Shown in pieces: positions 6,892 through 14,609 of a DNA stretch of 41,290 nucleotides; positions within the stretch are counted from its first letter, which is position 1; each line of letters starts with the position of its first letter. The position numbers and the translations under genes are program-made. The notes under the pieces were generated by a model. The model was not told where the DNA came from, did not search any database, and was given only the letters and a program-made list of their open reading frames with translations. Source of the DNA: Oscillospiraceae bacterium (GTDB lineage Bacteria; Bacillota; Clostridia; Oscillospirales; Oscillospiraceae); contig JAJBUU010000006.1 of assembly GCA_020860205.1 (NCBI GenBank), positions 1-41,290 on the forward strand. The letters run 5' to 3'.

Positions 6892-8454
6892 ATGAAGCTG
6901 TTTGGGAATCGCCGCGGAAGCAGCCACGAAAAGCCGGGGCATATCAGGAAAAACACAGAAAAGATGCCGGACGGCAGGGAAATCGAGCTGTCTGAAATTC
7001 ACTCCGCTCCGGCGGACCGGGCGGAGACGCCGGAAAAGCTGCCCTTCTGGCACGCAATTTGGAAAAACCGCAAGCTGCGCCGCGCGCTGATCATCATCGG
7101 CGCGGTGGTCCTGGTGCTGCTGGCCGTGGTGGTGGCTTACGCCATATGGGAGCAGCCGCCGGATATCGCCGTTTCGACCACACCCCCGGCAGTGAGCGAA
7201 ACGCCGGACGCAGCGCAGCAGACCGCAGCCGCCGATGCGGATGAGGAACCCACAGATGAGGAAGCGGACGATGCGGACGCACCTGCCGTCGCGCTCTCCA
7301 CGGAAGCGCGCAGGGACGGCGTTTACACTGTGCTGCTTGTCGGCGTGGACTATGCCAGCAGCAGCACCGATACGATCATGGTCGTGTCCTTCGACACGGT
7401 GAACCATAGCATCAGTTGCACCAGCATCCCGCGCGATACGCTCATCAACATCAGTTGGGCGAATACGCCGAAGAAAATCAACGCCGTTTATCCCGGCTAT
7501 ATCAATTCCGGCAAGAGCGGCATCGACGGCCTGAAGGAACACGTCAAAAACCTGCTCGGCTTTGAGGTGGACAGCTACGCGGTGGTCTATTTGCAGGCCG
7601 TGGAGGACGTGGTGGACGCGATCGGCGGCGTGTGGTACGACGTGCCGCAGGATATGTATTATTCCGACCCCGCGCAGGATTTGTATATCAATATTTCTGC
7701 GGGCTATCAGCTCCTGAGCGGCTCGGACGCGCTGAAGCTCTGCCGCTTCCGCAACGGCTATGCCGGCGGCGATTTGCAGCGCATCTCCGTGCAGCAGGAT
7801 TTCCTGATGGCGGCGGCCAGCCAAATCCTCTCGCTCGGCAATATCTCCAACCTGAACAGCCTGATCAGCGCAATGCTGGAGAATGTGGAAACCGATTTGA
7901 GCGCTGCGAATATCGCGTGGTTTGCCCGCCAGTTCTTAAAGTGCAGCAGCGAGGACGTGACGTTCCAGACCATGCCTTACGATTCCAGCAGCACCATCAA
8001 CGGCGTCAGCTTTGTCAGCATCGACATTGACGCATGGCTGGAGATGGTGAATGATTCCATCAATCCTTATGAGGAAGATGTGACGAGCGCCCATGTCAAC
8101 ATCCTGACATGGAACGGCTCCACAGTCAGCTCCACGACCGGCACGGTCGCGGGCGGCGTAGATTCCTTCTATTGTATGTCCTGTACCAGCGCCACGGGAC
8201 GGGCGGTTTATCATGCGCCCGGCGCGCATACTGTCGGCAGTACGAGCAGTACGAGCAGTACAAGCAGTTCCGGCAGTACAGCCAGCTCCGGCAGCACGGA
8301 CAGCGCAGCGGAGGAGACGGAGGAGACGGCTGAATCGGAGGGCGAGAGCGGGGCGGAAACGTCTGCGGAAACGGAAATCGCCGTGCAAACGGAAACGGAG
8401 GCAGCAGCCGCGGATGCTGCTGTGGACACCGGAGACGAAGCAGACGCAGCGTAA
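6892..8454 (+). CDS. LytR-CpsA-Psr (LCP) family cell-wall glycopolymer ligase
   Basis: The 520-residue membrane protein has a basic cytoplasmic N-terminus, one membrane helix at about residues 65-86, a variable acidic spacer, and an extracellular LCP domain at about 140-305. LCP landmarks are GVYTVLLVGVD, SIPRDT with the pyrophosphate-contacting Arg, and RFRNGYAGGDLQRISVQQ. The family transfers lipid-linked glycopolymers such as teichoic acid onto peptidoglycan. After the domain comes a roughly 100-residue extension and then a Ser/Thr/Gly-rich and acidic low-complexity tail (from about 440), encoded partly by 9-nt repeats. The gene has its own promoter and appears to be transcribed alone. Confidence 0.9.
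   Translation: MKLFGNRRGSSHEKPGHIRKNTEKMPDGREIELSEIHSAPADRAETPEKLPFWHAIWKNRKLRRALIIIGAVVLVLLAVVVAYAIWEQPPDIAVSTTPPAVSETPDAAQQTAAADADEEPTDEEADDADAPAVALSTEARRDGVYTVLLVGVDYASSSTDTIMVVSFDTVNHSISCTSIPRDTLINISWANTPKKINAVYPGYINSGKSGIDGLKEHVKNLLGFEVDSYAVVYLQAVEDVVDAIGGVWYDVPQDMYYSDPAQDLYINISAGYQLLSGSDALKLCRFRNGYAGGDLQRISVQQDFLMAAASQILSLGNISNLNSLISAMLENVETDLSAANIAWFARQFLKCSSEDVTFQTMPYDSSSTINGVSFVSIDIDAWLEMVNDSINPYEEDVTSAHVNILTWNGSTVSSTTGTVAGGVDSFYCMSCTSATGRAVYHAPGAHTVGSTSSTSSTSSSGSTASSGSTDSAAEETEETAESEGESGAETSAETEIAVQTETEAAAADAAVDTGDEADAA
8239..8301 (+). repeat. Seven imperfect 9-nt repeats in the LCP tail
   Basis: Units of the form AGTACGAGC run seven times, the first two identical, encoding Ser-Thr/Ser/Gly triplets. 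The array can change length in frame and so may vary between strains. Confidence 0.7.
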
Positions 8455-8490
8455 CACGCTTCTGCATCCTGACCGGTTCTGCGACAACGG

Positions 8491-8526
8491 GGCAGGGGCT
8501 CACTCCCACAGGAGCGGGACCCTGCC
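8491..8526 (+). terminator. Possible terminator hairpin after the LCP gene
   Basis: GGCAGGG+GCTC (8491-8501) pairs with GAGC (8512-8515) and CCCTGCC (8520-8526), with a 4-nt bulge. Only a short TGTT follows, so termination is likely but not certain. Confidence 0.5.
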
Positions 8527-8616
8527 TGTTGCCGCAGCGGCGAATGAAAATCCGCAGCCACAGGCTCACAGGGATAACGAAAAACAGTCGCCGCCATGAC
8601 CGATTTGAGATATTTC

Positions 8617-8645
8617 TTGACCGGAAAACGGATTGATGGTAAAAT
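8617..8645 (+). promoter_or_regulatory. Sigma-A promoter of the XpaC-TelA-TPM operon
   Basis: TTGACC (8617-8622), a 17-nt spacer and TAAAAT (8640-8645) precede the operon. Transcription would begin near 8652, about 55 nt before the first start codon. Confidence 0.65.
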
Positions 8646-8707
8646 AGAAAAAACGAGGTCGCGTCCATCGGATCATGCGGTGCCGCCGGAAAGCGGGAGG
8701 GATTCTT

Positions 8708-9421
8708 TTGAAAAAAACAGAGCGGAAAAACAAACCGGTTTCCCCGATTTACGCTGTGGCTGTGGTCTGGATCGTCTGTTCGGCGGTCGCGCCGATTTAT
8801 ACCGTCGGGCGGTTCTTTTTCACGGCGCTGCTCTCGTTTGTCGTTTACTGCGCCGTGCGCGTGCTGGTGACCAAACGCCAGCAGGAGCGGGACAGAAAAC
8901 AGGCGGAAGCGGCCTCCGCGCAGGCAAAAACGGAGCGCGAGACAAAACCAAAACCGAAGCAGGCCGAACCGCCAAAGCCGAAGTATCCGCCGGAGGTGCA
9001 GGCCATCGTGGACGAGGGCGAACGCGCGCACGGAGAGCTGGAGCGGCTTTATGCGTCCATTCCCGACCTTGCCATCAAGCGGAAGGTGCGCGAGATTATC
9101 GACGTTTCGGACAAAATTGTGGCAGACGCGGTGACAGACCCCAGCGACGTGCCGCAAATCAAGAAATTTCTGGACTATTATCTGCCGACCACCATCAAGC
9201 TGCTCAACGCCTATGACCGCATGGGCGCGCAGGGGATCGAGGGCGAAAATATCTCCGGTACGATGGAACGCATTGAAACGATGCTGGACAGCAGCATCGC
9301 CGCATTCAAAAAGCTGCTGGACAACCTCTTTCAGGATCAGGCGATCGACATTGAAACGGACATTGCGGTCATGAACACACTGCTCCGGCGCGAAGGGCTG
9401 TCCGACGAGGCCGGACTATAA
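8708..9421 (+). CDS. XpaC-like membrane protein (5-bromo-4-chloroindolyl phosphate hydrolysis family)
   Basis: The 237-residue protein starts at a TTG (MKKTERKNKPV), chosen because GGGAGG lies 7 nt upstream; a longer reading from 8675 has no ribosome site. Two hydrophobic helices (about residues 11-28 and 33-52) are followed by a charged Lys/Pro/Ala-rich linker and a cytoplasmic alpha-helical domain (PEVQAIVDEGERAHGELERL onward). This layout and the next gene identify the XpaC/Halogen_Hydrol family, whose true biochemical role is unclear despite the name. It is the first gene of a three-gene unit with a TelA-family and a TPM-domain gene. Confidence 0.72.
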   Translation: MKKTERKNKPVSPIYAVAVVWIVCSAVAPIYTVGRFFFTALLSFVVYCAVRVLVTKRQQERDRKQAEAASAQAKTERETKPKPKQAEPPKPKYPPEVQAIVDEGERAHGELERLYASIPDLAIKRKVREIIDVSDKIVADAVTDPSDVPQIKKFLDYYLPTTIKLLNAYDRMGAQGIEGENISGTMERIETMLDSSIAAFKKLLDNLFQDQAIDIETDIAVMNTLLRREGLSDEAGL

Positions 9422-9444
9422 TGGAACAGGGAGCGTGAAAAGTC

Positions 9445-10602
9445 ATGAATGAAACCAACAGCACGGACTATATCCCCAAGCTGACGCTGGATCCCGCAGG
9501 CGCGGCTGTGGCAGCCGCGCCGGAACCCGCGGCAAAGCCGCAGACGGCGGACGTTCCTGCGGAGCGCCCCGCACTGGAAAACCTTTCCGAAGCGGAGCAG
9601 GCCGCCGTTCGGGAGTTTGCCAGGCAAATCGACGTGACGAACGCAAGTCAGGTGCTTTCCTATGGCGCTGCGGCGCAGACGAATATCTCCAATTTTTCCT
9701 CCACCGCGCTGGGCAATGTGCGCAGCAAGGACCTTGGCGAGGTCGGCGGGATGCTCTCCGATTTGGTGGTGGAGCTGAAAGGACTGAATTTCCCGGAGGA
9801 GGAAAAGAAGGGTATCAGAGGACTTTTTAAGCGTGGCGCGAACAGCATCGCGTCGCTCAAGGCGCAGTACGACAAGGCGGAGGTCAACGTGGATCGCATT
9901 ACCGCCGAGCTGGAAAAGCACGAGCGCACGCTGCTGAAGGACGTTGCCACGATGGACAAGATGTACGAGATGAACCTTGCCTATTTCAAGGAGCTGACAA
10001 TGTACATCCTGGCCGGACAGCTCAAGTGCCAGGAGCTGCGGGAAACGGAGCTGCCCGCGCTGCAACAGAAGGCGCAGGAGAGCGGACTGCCGGAGGACGC
10101 GCAGGCCGCCAGCGACTTTGCCAACATGATCGGGCGCTTTGAAAAGCGTTTGCACGATTTGGAGCTGACGCGCATCATCTCGCTGCAAATGTCCCCGCAG
10201 ATTCGCCTGATTCAGAATAACGACAGCCTGATGGCGGAAAAGATTCAAACCAGCATCGTCAACACGATCCCGCTTTGGAAATCCCAGATGGTGATGGCGC
10301 TCTCAATGGAGCACTCCAAACAGGCGATGGCCGCCCAGCGGGAGGTGTCCAATTTGACGAACGAGCTGCTGAAAAAGAACGCGGAGGCGTTGCATCAGGG
10401 CAGTGTGGATGTGGCGCGCGAGTCCGAGCGCGGCATCGTGGAGCTGGAAACCCTGCGCCACACCAACGAGGAGCTGATCAATACGCTGGAGGAGGTGCGC
10501 CAGATTCAGGAGGACGGTCGTGCGCGCCGCGCAGAGGCGGAGGCCGAGCTGGGACGCATCGAGGGCGAGCTGAAGCAGAAGCTGCTGGAGATCCGGGGAT
10601 AA
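9445..10602 (+). CDS. TelA-family protein (toxic anion resistance)
   Basis: The 385-residue soluble protein belongs to the TelA/KlaA family, originally linked to tellurite resistance. It is almost entirely helical: after a disordered Ala/Pro-rich N-terminus (to about residue 50) come long predicted coiled coils, including the family stretch MDKMYEMNLAYFKELTMYI and the block LQMSPQIRLIQNNDSLMAEK. The gene starts 23 nt after the XpaC-like gene. The molecular function of TelA is not known; the constant pairing with XpaC suggests a membrane-associated complex (inference), perhaps dealing with envelope stress. Confidence 0.82.
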   Translation: MNETNSTDYIPKLTLDPAGAAVAAAPEPAAKPQTADVPAERPALENLSEAEQAAVREFARQIDVTNASQVLSYGAAAQTNISNFSSTALGNVRSKDLGEVGGMLSDLVVELKGLNFPEEEKKGIRGLFKRGANSIASLKAQYDKAEVNVDRITAELEKHERTLLKDVATMDKMYEMNLAYFKELTMYILAGQLKCQELRETELPALQQKAQESGLPEDAQAASDFANMIGRFEKRLHDLELTRIISLQMSPQIRLIQNNDSLMAEKIQTSIVNTIPLWKSQMVMALSMEHSKQAMAAQREVSNLTNELLKKNAEALHQGSVDVARESERGIVELETLRHTNEELINTLEEVRQIQEDGRARRAEAEAELGRIEGELKQKLLEIRG

Positions 10603-10721
10603 GCCGCGCCGGTGCAGTCGCGGCATGAAGCGGCGCGCAGACGTAATATTTACGGCAGCGCGCGGAGGTTCGTTTTGGTTTTGCGCGGGGGAACCCCGCT
10701 GTGGACGAAAGAAGGCGGACA

Positions 10722-11708
10722 ATGAAATTTTTGAAAAATCGCACAGTCGCGTTTGCGATCACGGCGCTGGTCATCGTGGGCTGCCTGATTTATGGTATGG
10801 CTATGACGCGGTGGAACACGAATACAAGCATGATAGGGGAAACTGCGCCGGATCAGGCCATAATACCGGATACGGCGGGCAGCGACTACTGGATCAGCGA
10901 TGAGGCCGGAGTACTCAGCACGGATACAAAGGACACCCTGTCCGCTTATAACGCCGCATGGGACGCGGGCTATTCCAGTGTCCTCGCCGTGGCAACGGTG
11001 GACAGCACAAACGGCGAGGATATTGAAGCCTACGCTTATGACTACGGCACGGACTGGGGACTTGGGCAAAACGATATGCTTCTGCTCCTCGCCATTGACG
11101 ATAATGAATTTTATTTCATTTTGAGCGGTACGGAGGTCGTTCCGGACGAGCGTGTGGAAACGGCGTTTTACAGCGCATTCTATGACGCTTATGTGGACGG
11201 CGATTACGACGCAGCGTTCACCGGCTTCTTTGCGCAGATGGACACGGTATACGGCAGCTATGCCGGCTGGACCGGCTCGGCGGAGACTTATTATGCGCAG
11301 GGCGATCCGTCCGGCGGCGGGATTTCGCCGTTTGGGGCGGTGGTTTTGCTGGTGATCCTTTACTGGATCGTTTCCGCGATCGACCGCGCGCGCTATCGCC
11401 GCTGGTATGCACGCTATGGTACGCTGCTTGCGCCGCCGGTTTTTGTGCCGATTCTGTTCTGGCATCGTCCGGGCGGCACGTGGTTCCGTCGTATGGATGC
11501 GGCGGTACGCCGCCCGCCCGGCGGCCCGCGTGGCCCCGGTGGCCCCGGTGGTCCCGGCGGATTTGGTGGCAGCGGCTTCGGCGGCAGTCGTGGCGGCGGA
11601 TTTGGCGGCGGAGGCTTCGGCGGCAGTCGTGGCGGCGGATTTGGCGGCGGAGGCTTCGGCGGAGGCTTCGGCGGAGGCCGCGGCGGCGGATTTGGCGGCG
11701 GCAGATAA
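10722..11708 (+). CDS. TPM-domain membrane protein with Gly-rich C-terminus
   Basis: The 328-residue protein starts at MKFLKNRTV (10722; AAGGCGG upstream). A signal anchor at about residues 7-25 is followed by an extracytoplasmic TPM domain (about 50-180), opening DYWISDEAGVLS and including DMLLLLAIDDNEFYFILSG. A membrane helix near 204-222 precedes a basic cytoplasmic segment and a Pro-Gly then Gly-Phe-rich tail (about 270-328). TPM proteins of this build are common in bacteria; some act in photosystem repair or as weak phosphatases, but the role here is unknown. The tail includes a perfect 39-nt tandem duplication. Third gene of the XpaC-TelA unit, with a gap of about 120 nt after TelA. Confidence 0.78.
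   Translation: MKFLKNRTVAFAITALVIVGCLIYGMAMTRWNTNTSMIGETAPDQAIIPDTAGSDYWISDEAGVLSTDTKDTLSAYNAAWDAGYSSVLAVATVDSTNGEDIEAYAYDYGTDWGLGQNDMLLLLAIDDNEFYFILSGTEVVPDERVETAFYSAFYDAYVDGDYDAAFTGFFAQMDTVYGSYAGWTGSAETYYAQGDPSGGGISPFGAVVLLVILYWIVSAIDRARYRRWYARYGTLLAPPVFVPILFWHRPGGTWFRRMDAAVRRPPGGPRGPGGPGGPGGFGGSGFGGSRGGGFGGGGFGGSRGGGFGGGGFGGGFGGGRGGGFGGGR
11574..11651 (+). repeat. Perfect 39-nt tandem duplication in the TPM-gene tail
   Basis: Units 11574-11612 and 11613-11651 are identical, each encoding the 13 residues GFGGSRGGGFGGG. Partial copies follow to the stop codon. The duplication keeps the frame and looks recent. Confidence 0.9.
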
Positions 11709-11818
11709 GCTCCGCGTTCGCTGCGGGCCTGGCAGATGCCGCCTTGCGGTGCAGCGCGGCAAAAGGTATCCATTGCACGCTGGTTCCGAAAAGCTATGCG
11801 CAGTACAGATGTAACACG

Positions 11819-11852
11819 ATTCGGAAACTGCCGGATTCGACGGTTTCCGAAT
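11819..11852 (+). terminator. Hairpin terminator between the TPM gene and the YbaK-like gene
   Basis: ATTCGGAAAC (11819-11828) pairs perfectly with GTTTCCGAAT (11843-11852); the interior can pair further. A short T-rich tail (TTCTATT) follows. It most likely ends the XpaC-TelA-TPM transcript. Confidence 0.6.
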
Positions 11853-11880
11853 TTCTATTGACGAACCGGAGAGACACAGA

Positions 11881-12381
11881 ATGTCGATTGAAACAGCAAA
11901 GGCGTATCTGGCCGGGTTCGGCCTTGCAGAACAGGTGATGGAGTTCCCGGTTTCCAGCGCCACGGTGGAGCTGGCGGCGAAGGCAGTCGGCACGGAGCCG
12001 GCACGCATCGCCAAAACGCTGTCCTTCCGCGGGGAGGACGGCTGCTTTCTGGTCGTTGCCGCAGGCGACGCCAGAATTGATAACAGAAAATTCAAGGCGA
12101 CCTTCCACCGGAAAGCGGCCATGCTCACGCCGGACGAGGTGCTCACATTGGTCGGACACCCGGTTGGCGGCGTATGTCCATTTGGCGTGAATGCGGGTGT
12201 CGGCGTTTATTTGGATGAGAGCTTGCGGCGCTTTGCAACGGTGTTTCCCGCTGCTGGCAGCGGCAACAGCGCCATCGAACTCTCGCCGGAGACGCTGTTC
12301 CGCGTTTCCCGTGCAGCCGCGTGGGTGGATGTATGCAGGCTGCCGGAGGACGAGGGCAGCGTAGACCGCGCCAATCGGTGA
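11881..12381 (+). CDS. YbaK/EbsC-type aminoacyl-tRNA deacylase
   Basis: The 166-residue protein is a single-domain YbaK/prolyl-tRNA editing fold. Conserved features are ARIAKTLSFRG with the key lysine near residue 46, LVVAAGDARID, and the loop GHPVGGVCPFG near 101-111. Family members hydrolyse mischarged tRNA such as Cys-tRNA(Pro), guarding translation fidelity in the cytosol. The length is normal. No clear promoter of its own is seen in the 170 nt upstream, where a terminator-like hairpin lies; it is followed by a hairpin that overlaps its stop codon. Confidence 0.87.
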   Translation: MSIETAKAYLAGFGLAEQVMEFPVSSATVELAAKAVGTEPARIAKTLSFRGEDGCFLVVAAGDARIDNRKFKATFHRKAAMLTPDEVLTLVGHPVGGVCPFGVNAGVGVYLDESLRRFATVFPAAGSGNSAIELSPETLFRVSRAAAWVDVCRLPEDEGSVDRANR

Positions 12382-12404
12382 CCGCCGCTGGCTGCGGCGG
12401 CCAC
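12377..12404 (+). terminator. GC-rich hairpin overlapping the YbaK-like stop codon
   Basis: CCGCCGC (12382-12388) pairs with GCGGCGG (12394-12400), extended by GGTG and CACC outside one mismatch. No T run follows, so it could be a weak terminator or an mRNA 3' end stabiliser. Confidence 0.4.
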
Positions 12405-12568
12405 CGTATCACAGGCAACGCCGCTTGCCGAATGATGCGGCGCTGTCCTGAAAAAAGCGGCGACCGGCGCCGTGCCGCTGATTCAATCTATGCGAGACTA
12501 CAAAAATTGGTCACTTCAAAGCCGTGCCATATGCGCGGCTTCTGGAACAGAAACGGAGAATGCCTGTC

Positions 12569-13243
12569 ATGGTAAAAATTGCCCCATCCATCCTGTCTGC
12601 GGATTTTTTGAACCTGAAACCGGAAGTGGACGACGTACTGCGCGGCGGCGCGGACTGGCTGCACGTTGACGTGATGGACGGCGTGTTTGTGCCGAATATC
12701 TCCATCGGTATCCCGGTGGTGCAGTCCCTGCGCCGGGGAACGGATGCATTTTTGGATGTACATTTGATGATCGACCGACCGCAGCGCTATGTGCGGGAAT
12801 TCTGCGCCGCCGGAGCGAATATGCTGGTGTTTCATTTGGAGGCCGCCGAACCGCAGGATGTGCTGGACGCGCTCCGCGCGGTGCTGGAGCAGGGGAAACA
12901 GGTCGGCCTTGCGATCAAGCCCCGCACCCCCGCCACGGCGCTGCTGCCCTATTTGGACCTTGTCGATTTGGTTTTGGTGATGACCGTGGAGCCGGGCTTT
13001 GGCGGGCAGAAATTCATGGGCGACCAGCTCCCTAAAATCCGCGCGCTGCGCGAGATGCTGCGCAAGCTGAACCCGGACTGCCTGCTGGAAGTGGACGGCG
13101 GCATAGACCCTGCCACCGCGCCGCTGGTGACAGAGGCCGGGGCGAATGTGCTGGTGGCCGGTTCCGCGGTGTTCGGCAAAGCCGACCGCGCCGCCGCCAT
13201 CGCCGCCATCCGGAACGCCTGTGTCGCGCCGGAGCAGGGGTGA
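12569..13243 (+). CDS. rpe: Ribulose-phosphate 3-epimerase
   Basis: The 224-residue TIM-barrel enzyme interconverts ribulose 5-phosphate and xylulose 5-phosphate in the pentose phosphate pathway. Motifs in order are IAPSILSADF, LHVDVMDGVFVPN (metal-binding His and Asp), DVHLMI, MTVEPGFGGQKF and the phosphate loop EVDGGI with VAGSAVF. I start at MVKIAPS (12569) with GGAG 10 nt upstream rather than at the more upstream Met codons (12524, 12560). The stop overlaps the beginning of the recR region, so the pair is probably co-translated. Confidence 0.94.
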   Translation: MVKIAPSILSADFLNLKPEVDDVLRGGADWLHVDVMDGVFVPNISIGIPVVQSLRRGTDAFLDVHLMIDRPQRYVREFCAAGANMLVFHLEAAEPQDVLDALRAVLEQGKQVGLAIKPRTPATALLPYLDLVDLVLVMTVEPGFGGQKFMGDQLPKIRALREMLRKLNPDCLLEVDGGIDPATAPLVTEAGANVLVAGSAVFGKADRAAAIAAIRNACVAPEQG

Positions 13244-13248
13244 GCGCG

Positions 13249-13851
13249 ATGGCTTCCCTGTTTCCACCCAGCTTTGAAACGCTGATCGACCGCTTCGCCG
13301 CGCTGCCCGGCATTGGGCGCAAGAGCGCGCAACGGCTTGCGTTTCATATCCTGTCCCTGCCGGACGGCGAGGCCGAAGCCTTTGCCGCCGCCATTTTGGA
13401 CGCGCGCCAGACTGTCCACGCCTGTCCCGTCTGCCAGAACCTGACCGATGACGAGCTTTGTACCGTGTGCCGCAGCGAGCGGCGCGACCACAGCGTGGTC
13501 TGCGTGGTGGCGGAGCCGCGGGACGTGGCCAGCATTGAGCGCAGCCGGGAGTATAACGGCGTTTACCATGTGCTGCATGGCGTCCTCTCCCCGATGAACC
13601 ATGTTGGCCCGGACGACCTGCGGATCAGGGAACTGCTTGCGCGCGTGGACGCGGGCGGTATTTCGGAGGTCATTATGGCGACTAACCCGGATACGGAGGG
13701 CGACGCGACTGCGATTTATCTGTCCCGCCTGTTAAAGCCCTTCGGACTGAAGGTGACCCGCCTTGCTTATGGCATCCCTGTTGGGAGCAACCTGGAGTTT
13801 GCCGATGACGCGACGATGCTCCGCGCGCTGGAGGGACGGCGGGAGATGTGA
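13249..13851 (+). CDS. recR: Recombination mediator protein RecR
   Basis: The 200-residue protein has all RecR parts: a helix-hairpin-helix (LPGIGRKSAQRLAFHIL, about residues 16-32), the four-cysteine zinc finger CPVC...CTVC, a Toprim domain (VVCVVAEPRDVASIE) and the C-terminal MATNPDTEGDATAIYL block. It loads RecA with RecF/RecO during gap repair. ATG 13249 is preferred, with AGGGGTG 6 nt upstream; a GTG at 13240 overlapping the rpe stop is an alternative. In many Firmicutes recR follows dnaX and the YbaB gene; here it follows rpe. Confidence 0.95.
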   Translation: MASLFPPSFETLIDRFAALPGIGRKSAQRLAFHILSLPDGEAEAFAAAILDARQTVHACPVCQNLTDDELCTVCRSERRDHSVVCVVAEPRDVASIERSREYNGVYHVLHGVLSPMNHVGPDDLRIRELLARVDAGGISEVIMATNPDTEGDATAIYLSRLLKPFGLKVTRLAYGIPVGSNLEFADDATMLRALEGRREM

Positions 13852-14029
13852 CGGCACGGCGCGCTGGACTGCATGGCGGCGCGCAGGCGAAACGCAGATG
13901 CTTTTATCGATCCATACGAAATTGAAATTTTGGATTTTTATTCATGGCGGCGGGCCCTCGCCGCTGCGGGAGCATGGAATCAGTGCTTCCTTTGGGAATT
14001 GCATCGTCCTGAAACGACGCAAAACAAGT

Positions 14030-14059
14030 TTGACAAAGCAGTTTACCTTATGCTATAAT
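14030..14059 (+). promoter_or_regulatory. Consensus sigma-A promoter ahead of the RNase J leader
   Basis: A perfect TTGACA (14030-14035) and a perfect TATAAT (14054-14059) are 18 nt apart, the only pair in the window with both boxes exact. Transcription would start near 14066, about 540 nt before the RNase J start codon. The preceding 13852-14029 holds a GC hairpin (13947-13964) and no gene. Confidence 0.85.
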
Positions 14060-14065
14060 ATAGCT

Positions 14066-14275
14066 TCAATGAGTATACAAAAAGCTCGTGGCAATGCTGT
14101 ATGATTGGAGCTGCGGTGCTTTGCGGAAAATTTTCGCCGGAACTTCGTTGCAGGAGCCGGAAATTCAGAAAGGATTTCTGTGCGCTTACCCCCATGTTCT
14201 GTTGAGGATTTTCTGCGGGAGCCGCGCTTGCCGGATCATGCGGTGCTGCCTTATGTCGAAAAGACAGGCTTTTGA
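14066..14275 (+). ncRNA. Candidate structured RNA: rod-like leader of RNase J or a separate small RNA
   Basis: The two ends of this stretch fold back on each other. GGCAATGCTGTATGAT (14090-14105) pairs with 14235-14250 over 16 positions with one mismatch; GCTGCGG (14110-14116) pairs with CCGCGC (14222-14227) with one bulge; GCGGAAAAT (14123-14131) pairs with ATTTTCTGC (14208-14216) and extends by four pairs; CAAAAAGC (14078-14085) pairs with GCTTTTG (14268-14274). Two hairpins sit inside: 14137-14160 and CAGAAA/TTTCTG at 14166-14180. A small hairpin (14254-14266) precedes the 3' arm. The overall rod resembles 6S RNA in outline, but I cannot identify a family and no strong terminator follows, so a cis-acting leader is equally possible. 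Confidence 0.45.
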
Positions 14276-14609
14276 AATAAATAGACAACTACATACACGG
14301 TGCAAGCGGCAGAGCGGGCGCAGCGCGTCGGTCAGGAAAAAGCCGAGCCGGAGACATGGAATCGTTTCCGTAAAGGCTTGCCGCGCGGTTTGCGGTACCC
14401 GTTTCCGGGAAAAAGCGGTTTTTTCCGGAAAAAACAGTACGGTCTGCTCTGTTTCGCTGCCTGTGTGCGCCCGACCGGAGAAAGACGCGGCATCTTCCAG
14501 CAGCTGCGGGGGATTTGCGCGCTTTTTTCGGAGGAGAAAACCATTTTTCAAAAAACGGAACCTGCCTCCGGTTTGCGGGCGGGTTCGGAGTCAGGGAGGA
14601 ACCTTTTGC
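14276..14609 (+). other. Remainder of the RNase J leader
   Basis: This 330-nt stretch has no credible gene. It contains purine- and pyrimidine-rich hairpins: CCGGGAAAAA with TTTTTTCCGG near 14406-14429, a long-range match GGGCGCA/TGCGCCC (about 14317-14323 with 14466-14472), and GAACCTGCC with GGCGGGTTC (14558-14586), which ends 7 nt before the RNase J ribosome site. The last hairpin is well placed to affect translation. Confidence 0.4.

Noticed and set aside
11540-11707. CRISPR-like array
   Set aside because: The repeats are in-frame Gly-codon repeats without unique spacers.
14066-14275. Confident call of 6S RNA
   Set aside because: The rod shape fits, but the expected large central bubble is not clear, two extra hairpins branch from the rod, and no terminator follows. 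It is kept only as an unassigned candidate.
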